Shown: piece after piece, positions 6,363 to 10,490 of the stretch
Position numbering within the stretch: position 1 is the first letter of the stretch
Layout of the letters: each line of letters begins with the position of its first letter
Assembly (NCBI RefSeq): GCF_014287275.1
Contig: NZ_JACONZ010000006.1
Span: 1-10,490, forward strand
DNA length: 10,490 bases
Source: Anaerofilum hominis
Lineage (GTDB): Bacteria > Bacillota > Clostridia > Oscillospirales > Ruminococcaceae
Direction: 5' to 3'
Notes under the pieces: model-generated
What the model saw: the letters and a program-made list of their open reading frames with translations, nothing else
What the model was told of the DNA's origin: nothing
Database searches by the model: none
Made by a program: the position numbers and the translations under genes

Positions 6363-6734
6363 TCAGCCCCTGTTCAGCTTTGCAAGAAAGCGGTCGGCCT
6401 GCACGGTGGCCCGAACGTGAGTGCCCTCGCCGATCCGCGTCTCGCCTTCAAACGCCTCCACCCGGAAAGTAAAACTTCTCTCCGCCTTTTCCAACAGCGT
6501 CGCCCGGGCCGTGATCTCGGCTCCCAGCCCGGAGGCGCGGTCATGGCTCACCTCCATGCGGACGCCCACCGTGGTGATCCCCTGCGGCAGCCCCTCCGCC
6601 GCGCAGCGCATCGCCGCGTTTTCCATCAGTGCGATCATCGCGGGGGTGGCCAGCACCGGCAGATCTCCGCTGCCCATGGCTTTCGCCGTCTTTTCCTCCG
6701 TCACGGTCATGACCGCCTCGCAAAACTGTTTCAT
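6363..6734 (-). CDS. FlK-type hotdog-fold thioesterase
   Basis: A 123-residue cytoplasmic protein of the hotdog fold, similar to the fluoroacetyl-CoA thioesterase FlK family, which hydrolyses acyl-CoA thioesters. The sequence has the family hallmarks LATPAMIALMENAAM (28-42), TTVGVRMEVSH (54-64) and the C-terminal GTHVRATV…RF (near 103-115). Candidate catalytic residues T30, E38 and H64 have the same spacing (8 and 26) as the FlK triad T42/E50/H76. Most family members outside Streptomyces cattleya have no known link to fluoroacetate, so the true substrate is unknown. ATG 6734 is preceded by a purine-rich stretch (GGGGAG and AGGG on the minus strand). It lies 40 bases downstream of the Clp gene on the same strand with no promoter visible between, so the two are probably co-transcribed. 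Confidence 0.85.
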   Translation of the reverse strand: MKQFCEAVMTVTEEKTAKAMGSGDLPVLATPAMIALMENAAMRCAAEGLPQGITTVGVRMEVSHDRASGLGAEITARATLLEKAERSFTFRVEAFEGETRIGEGTHVRATVQADRFLAKLNRG

Positions 6735-6774
6735 ACCCTGTTCTCCCCATCCCGTGTGAAAATAGAGGGCCGCG

Positions 6775-9054
6775 TCACACCGCGGCCTTTGCGGCAGGCT
6801 GCCGCTGCTCCAGCAGGATATCGTCTCCCTGCAGCACTGCGCACAGCTTTCTGCACCGCTTTATTTTACCACTCAGGATATATTCAGACAAGGGATTTTC
6901 CAGCTTTCGCTCCACGATACGCCGGATGCCACGCGCCCCCGCCGTGGGACTGCCGCCAAGACGGGCCAGATGCTCCACCACTTCGGGCCCCACTGCAAGA
7001 TCGATCTTCTGTTTTGCCGCGCGGCGGCACAGACGCTCCACCTGCAGCCCCGCGATCTGCCGCATTTCCTCCGGCCCCAGAGGCTGAAACACCAGTATCT
7101 CGTCCAGCCGCCCCAGCAGCTCCTGGCGAAAATTGCGCTTTGCCTCTGCCAGCACAGCCTGACGCCGCTCTTCACACTCTTTTTCCCTGCTGCCGAACCC
7201 CAGCATGCCGCCGGAAAAGCAGGAAGCGCCCAGGTTGCCGGTGAGGATGACCACGGCGCTGGTAAAGCTCACCCGCCGGCCCCCGTTTTCCGTCAGACAT
7301 CCCTCTTCCAGGATCTGCAGCAGGATGTTGTAGATGTCGGGATGCGCTTTTTCGATCTCGTCGAACACCACCACGCTGTAAGGGCGCTCGCGCACGGCGC
7401 GGGTGAGCTGGCCGCCCTCTTCATACCCCACATAGCCCGGAGGCGCCCCGATCAGCCGCGCCACCGACTGCTTTTCCATATACTCGCTCATATCGTACCG
7501 AAGCAGCGCTTTTTCATCCCCAAAGACCTCGGCCGCCAGGGCCCGGCAAAGCTCTGTTTTGCCCACGCCCGTGGGGCCCAAAAACAGAAAGGAGCCGGTG
7601 GGGCGGCCGTCCTCCGCCAGCCCTGCGCGGGAGCGGCGGATCGCCGCGGAAAGGGCGTTTACCGCAGCGCGCTGCCCCACCACCCGGCGCGCCAGCCGCT
7701 GCTCCAGCCCCGCCATCGCGGTCTGCTGCTCCCGGTTCAGTTCCCCTACCGGGATGCCCGTGGCGCGCGCCAGCACCGCCGCCACCTCCCGTCGGCCCAT
7801 AGGACGGCTGGGGTTCTGCCCGCTCACCCGCATGCAGGCGGCCGCCTCGTCGACCAGGTCCAACGCCTTGTCGGGTAGGCGCTTTGCCGGCAGGTAGCGC
7901 ACCGACAGCTCCACCGCGGCGGAGAGCGCGGCGTCCCCGATCTTCACATGGTGAAAATTTTCATATCGGTCCCGCAATCCGGTCAGGATCGCCAGTGCCG
8001 TCTCCCTGCTGGGTTCCTCCACCCGGATCATGCCGAAGCGCCGGTCCAGGGCGCCGTCTTTTTCGATGAATTTGTGGTATTCCTCCATCGTGGTGGCGCC
8101 GATGAGGCGCAGCTGCCCGCGCGCCAGCGAGGGTTTCAGGATGCTGGCGGCGTCGATGGCCCCCTCGGCCGCCCCCGCCCCGATGATCGAGTGCAGCTCG
8201 TCGATGAAAAGGATACAGTTGCCGTCCACCGCGACCTCTTCCAGCACCCCTTTAAAACGCTCTTCAAAGTCTCCGCGATATTTGGTACCCGCGATCAGGC
8301 CGGTCAGATCCAGGCTGATCAGACGCCTGCGGCGCAGCTCGGGCGGCACCTCCCCTGCGGCGATGCGCAGGGCAAGCCCCTCCACAATGGCGGTCTTGCC
8401 GACCCCCGCGTCGCCCACCAGACAGGGGTTGTTCTTCTGCCTGCGGCAAAGGATCTCCAGCAGCCGCTGGGTCTCCTGCTCCCGGCCAAAGCAGGGGTCG
8501 ATGCGCCCCTCCGCTGCAAGGCGGGTGAGATCGCGCCCATACCGCTCAAGCCCTTTGCCGGAGGCCCGCACCGTGCCCCCGGACGGGGAGCGCGGCGAGA
8601 GGCCCGCCATGGGGCCGGGCAAAAACGACATCTCACAGCTTTGGCACACAGCCTGCAGGTTCACCCCCAGCTGCGCAGCAAAGGCGGCGGCCGTGCATTG
8701 ATTGGTGGTGAACAGCGCCGTCAGGATGTGCTCCGCCCGGGTGTTCACCTCTCCTAGCCAGCGGGTTTTGAGCACGGCTTTTTCCAGCGCGCGCATGCTG
8801 CCCACGGTAAAATCATGGGGAGAAAGCCGGGTCGGGATGCCTTTGCCCACCCGGCGCGCCAAAAAGTCGCGGTACCCGCTGAGGGTCAGGCCCTGTTCCG
8901 CCAGCGCGCCCGCGGCCCGGCTGGTCCCCTCCCTCAGAATGCCGCCCAGCAGATGCTCGGTACCGATATATAAATGCCCCAGCTCCTGCGCCAGCGCGAT
9001 CGCCTCATTGCAGCCGCGGTTGGCGATCTCGCCAAAGCCCTTGAAATAGATCAT
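6775..9054 (-). CDS. ClpC/ClpA-like AAA+ unfoldase without middle domain (Clp protease ATP-binding subunit)
   Basis: A 759-residue class I Clp/Hsp100 ATPase that should unfold proteins and feed them to ClpP. Two Clp N-terminal repeats occupy about 1-140 (GHLYIGTEHLLGGIL; LGEVNTRAEHILTALF). AAA+ domain 1 has Walker A GDAGVGKT (214-221), the pore loop GTKYRGDFEER (256-266) and Walker B FIDELH (283-288). Domain 2 has Walker A GPTGVGKT (493-500), pore loop GYVGYEEGGQ (539-548, the Tyr loop), Walker B VVFDEIEKAHP (562-572) and the C-terminal GAR sensor 2 (706-708). LGF (618-620) sits where the ClpP-docking loop belongs. The UVR/coiled-coil middle domain expected after DLVDEAA (399-405) is reduced to a linker of a few residues, so this is shorter than ClpC (about 810). 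Sensor 1 reads TGN rather than the common TSN. A lone CQSC lies at 137-140. ATG 9054 follows AAAGGGG about 11 bases upstream. No CtsR or CIRCE operator is seen. Confidence 0.92.
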   Translation of the reverse strand: MIYFKGFGEIANRGCNEAIALAQELGHLYIGTEHLLGGILREGTSRAAGALAEQGLTLSGYRDFLARRVGKGIPTRLSPHDFTVGSMRALEKAVLKTRWLGEVNTRAEHILTALFTTNQCTAAAFAAQLGVNLQAVCQSCEMSFLPGPMAGLSPRSPSGGTVRASGKGLERYGRDLTRLAAEGRIDPCFGREQETQRLLEILCRRQKNNPCLVGDAGVGKTAIVEGLALRIAAGEVPPELRRRRLISLDLTGLIAGTKYRGDFEERFKGVLEEVAVDGNCILFIDELHSIIGAGAAEGAIDAASILKPSLARGQLRLIGATTMEEYHKFIEKDGALDRRFGMIRVEEPSRETALAILTGLRDRYENFHHVKIGDAALSAAVELSVRYLPAKRLPDKALDLVDEAAACMRVSGQNPSRPMGRREVAAVLARATGIPVGELNREQQTAMAGLEQRLARRVVGQRAAVNALSAAIRRSRAGLAEDGRPTGSFLFLGPTGVGKTELCRALAAEVFGDEKALLRYDMSEYMEKQSVARLIGAPPGYVGYEEGGQLTRAVRERPYSVVVFDEIEKAHPDIYNILLQILEEGCLTENGGRRVSFTSAVVILTGNLGASCFSGGMLGFGSREKECEERRQAVLAEAKRNFRQELLGRLDEILVFQPLGPEEMRQIAGLQVERLCRRAAKQKIDLAVGPEVVEHLARLGGSPTAGARGIRRIVERKLENPLSEYILSGKIKRCRKLCAVLQGDDILLEQRQPAAKAAV

Positions 9055-9414
9055 AGTTGCGTTTGCCCCTTTGTCTGAGATATTTTCCCTCAGTATGGGG
9101 CGCCCGCTTTGGGTTTATGCCCGGGGCGGAATTGGCAAATCCCGTCAGGTCCCGCCGCGGGGGCGGCGCGTTCTGTGCGGCGCAGCAAAAGCTCCCGTTT
9201 CCTCCGCCGCTGCTCCGCCCGGGTCTCCCGCCGCCGCGCGGCAGCCCGACTGAAAAAGAGGGACGCAAACGGCTGATCTCGCCTGTCAGGGCTGCGTTCC
9301 TGCCGCGCCGCAGCCGCCGGGCACAAAGCGCAGCCGCCCCCGCGTCGGCCTTGCCCTGATGCGCGGGGAGATGCAAAAAGGCGTCTTTTCCCGCGCGCAG
9401 GGCGAAAGGACGAC
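9055..9414. other. Gene-free spacer upstream of the Clp gene
   Basis: About 360 bases upstream of the minus-strand Clp gene. I found no convincing sigma-A promoter, CtsR box or CIRCE element on the minus strand. The only small symmetric sites are CTGAG (9075-9079) with CTCAG (9089-9093) close to the Clp start, and a GC hairpin CCGCC (9152-9156) with GGCGG (9162-9166). Open frames here are GC-driven shadows without ribosome binding sites. The Clp promoter must lie here or transcription must read in from the TSCPD gene. Confidence 0.45.
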
Positions 9415-9442
9415 AAAAAAGGCCGCCCGGTAAGGGGCGGCC
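9411..9442 (-). terminator. Terminator after the TSCPD gene
   Basis: An 8-bp stem pairs GGCCGCCC (9421-9428) with GGGCGGCC (9435-9442) around a 6-base loop. On the minus strand it is followed by six Ts (complement of 9415-9420). It starts 15 bases after the stop of the TSCPD gene, a standard position for an intrinsic terminator. Confidence 0.85.
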
Positions 9443-9456
9443 GTCGGCTGTTCTTT

Positions 9457-9714
9457 TTATTTCTGGGCTGCAAGCGCCTCTTCCAGCGCAAAGGCGATCT
9501 GCTCCGGGCAGGAAGTCCCCTTGCTGCCGCACTTCACACCTTTCATGCGGGCGATGGCTTCCTCCGCTTTCATCCCCTTGAGCAGGTTGCGGATGCCTTT
9601 CAGGTTGCCGTCGCAGCCGCCCTCTATCACCACGTCCTCAATGGTGCCGTCCTGAGTAAGGGTGACCTCGGTGCTGCGGGAACAGGTGCCGACATTTTTA
9701 TGCAGATAGCTCAT
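9457..9714 (-). CDS. TSCPD domain-containing protein (TIGR03905 type)
   Basis: An 85-residue protein of unknown function made up of a TSCPD domain, related to the C-terminal zinc-binding part of class II (B12-dependent) ribonucleotide reductases. Visible hallmarks are GTCSRS near the N-terminus (C11), VVIEGGCDGNLKGI (C34), the central KGMKAEEAIARMKGVKCG (C62) and the name-giving GTSCPEQ (C69). The four cysteines could bind a metal. ATG 9714 is clearly the start because AGGAGG (complement of 9723-9728) lies 8 bases upstream. An in-frame start 13 codons earlier would place that site inside the gene. A terminator follows directly. No ribonucleotide reductase gene is nearby, so it stands alone. 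Confidence 0.9.
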   Translation of the reverse strand: MSYLHKNVGTCSRSTEVTLTQDGTIEDVVIEGGCDGNLKGIRNLLKGMKAEEAIARMKGVKCGSKGTSCPEQIAFALEEALAAQK

Positions 9715-9780
9715 GGATATATCCTCCTGTTTTTTGGCTTTTCCGGCCGTCACAGCCGGCTGCGGTGATGTCCTGCGTTC

Positions 9781-9789
9781 ATTTTACCA
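9781..9789 (-). promoter_or_regulatory. Possible extended -10 promoter for the TSCPD gene
   Basis: On the minus strand the sequence reads TGGTAAAAT (complement of 9781-9789), an extended -10 with TAAAAT matching consensus in five of six bases. No good -35 box lies 17 bases upstream. A start near 9774 would leave a leader of about 60 bases before ATG 9714. Confidence 0.4.
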
Positions 9790-9849
9790 TAGCCTGTCCT
9801 AAAAATGTACCGCCCGGCCGCCGCTTTTGAAAAGTTTGGCGTCCCCGGC

Positions 9850-9896
9850 AAAAAGGGCCCTGTTTTCGGCAGCTTTTTCATAGCTTTGCACAGGGC
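9850..9896 (-). terminator. Possible terminator after the transglutaminase-like gene
   Basis: GCCCTGT (9857-9863) can pair with ACAGGGC (9890-9896) across a 26-base loop. On the minus strand the stem is followed by a short T-run (complement of 9850-9854). It lies 12 bases past the stop of the transglutaminase-like gene. The large loop makes it a weak call. Confidence 0.4.
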
Positions 9897-9907
9897 TGCG
9901 GCGCGGG

Positions 9908-10490
9908 TCAGGGATGATAAACAAAAATATAGCAGCAGCCGCTGCCGTTGGGCGCGTATCCCACCACCGCCGTGCCGCGCACCCCGACCACGTACAGACG
10001 GTTGAAAATCTCTTCCGTTACGTTTTCCACGGGGTAGGACAGCCGCAGCTCGGCCCCCGCGTCCTCGCCGCCTTTTCCCACGAAAGCAGAGGCGAGCAGG
10101 CGTTCCAGCTCGCCCGGGGATTGGGCAGACAGTTCCCGCACGGTATAGTAGTCCCGCGCGGCCCCCGTGCGGGTGGGGTAGTTGAATTTTGGGCTGAACA
10201 CATGATCTTTCGCCATTTCCTCGTGAGGAAGGTTAAAATAGCGGTGCAGCACCCGGGGCAAAAGCGGCCGCAGCCCCTGTGCGGACTGGGGCCCCGTCAC
10301 CCGCACGCCGTCCGCATCCAGATATTCCCCGCCGTTGTCGTCCCAGGTGGGGTCGCAGTAATAATACTCCTCCCCATACGCGATCAGGTTCCAGGCGTGA
10401 TTTTCGACATAACTGTCCTGCTCCAGGCCCTCGTCCCGCTGCGACATCCCTGTCACCGTGGCCGCCGGGATGCCCGCATAGCTGCACAGC
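9908..10490 (-). CDS. Transglutaminase-like superfamily protein (5' end outside the window)
   Basis: The C-terminal 193 residues of a larger protein whose start lies beyond the right edge; the frame stays open to 10489. The first residues, CSYAGIPAATVTG, then YVENHAWNLIAYGEEYYYCDPTWDDN (H31 and D46 of the visible part), match the His and Asp regions of the papain-like transglutaminase core. The catalytic cysteine usually lies a short way upstream and would be outside the window. Many bacterial relatives are exported or cell-envelope proteins thought to act as proteases or cross-linkers, but the exact reaction is not known. The remaining ~140 residues after the core match nothing I recognise. 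The stop is TGA at 9908-9910. It is oriented with the TSCPD and Clp genes, but about 190 bases and a possible terminator separate it from the next gene. Confidence 0.85.
   Translation of the reverse strand, partial: LCSYAGIPAATVTGMSQRDEGLEQDSYVENHAWNLIAYGEEYYYCDPTWDDNGGEYLDADGVRVTGPQSAQGLRPLLPRVLHRYFNLPHEEMAKDHVFSPKFNYPTRTGAARDYYTVRELSAQSPGELERLLASAFVGKGGEDAGAELRLSYPVENVTEEIFNRLYVVGVRGTAVVGYAPNGSGCCYIFVYHP

Noticed and set aside
6949..7878. Plus-strand open frames of 270-300 codons opposite the Clp gene
   Set aside because: His/Gln/Arg-rich antisense shadows of a gene with intact AAA+ motifs.
9055..9414. CtsR or CIRCE heat-shock operator upstream of the Clp gene
   Set aside because: I looked for the GTCAAA direct repeat and the TTAGCACTC inverted repeat on both strands and found neither.
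9005..9532. Minus-strand open frame upstream of and overlapping the Clp start
   Set aside because: Runs through the TSCPD terminator, overlaps both neighbouring genes out of frame and has no family-like sequence.

Overview
The window looks like chromosomal DNA of a high-GC, low-complexity-intergenic Clostridia-type Firmicute, probably an Oscillospiraceae/Ruminococcaceae-like gut bacterium. The reasons are AGGAGG-type ribosome binding sites, sigma-A promoters with clean TTGACA/TATAAT boxes, Rho-independent terminators, transcription-terminating TPP and manganese riboswitches, an ECF thiamine transporter (ThiT), a ClpC-type unfoldase and a stand-alone TSCPD-domain protein. The organism call is inference. 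I see no mobile element, CRISPR array, rRNA or tRNA.

Left part (1-4221, + strand): the last codons of an unidentified gene are followed by two riboswitch-controlled transport genes in a row. The first is promoter, TPP riboswitch, terminator, then thiT (thiamine uptake). The second is promoter, yybP-ykoY (Mn2+) riboswitch, terminator, then a type IIA P-type cation ATPase. In both leaders the terminator overlaps strands used by the aptamer or an antiterminator, so the switching can be read from the sequence. TPP should turn thiT off; Mn2+ should turn the ATPase on. This makes manganese (and/or calcium) export the most likely job of the pump. A perfect 16-bp terminator closes this block.

Middle (4414-5977, + strand): a single gene with its own promoter and a very long terminator encodes a secreted coiled-coil/M23 (LytM) murein hydrolase of the EnvC/PcsB-like type. 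About 385 bases (5978-6362) without a credible gene separate it from the minus-strand block.

Right part (6279-10490, - strand): reading leftwards there is a transglutaminase-like protein cut by the window edge, a small TSCPD protein with its own ribosome binding site and terminator, a 402-base gap, and then a probable two-gene operon. That operon holds a ClpC/ClpA-like AAA+ unfoldase lacking the usual middle (UVR/coiled-coil) domain, followed 40 bases later by a FlK-type hotdog thioesterase, and ends at a strong hairpin terminator. The clearest points for follow-up are the two riboswitch mechanisms, the unexplained 320-base leader between the Mn terminator and the ATPase, and the Clp variant paired with the thioesterase.
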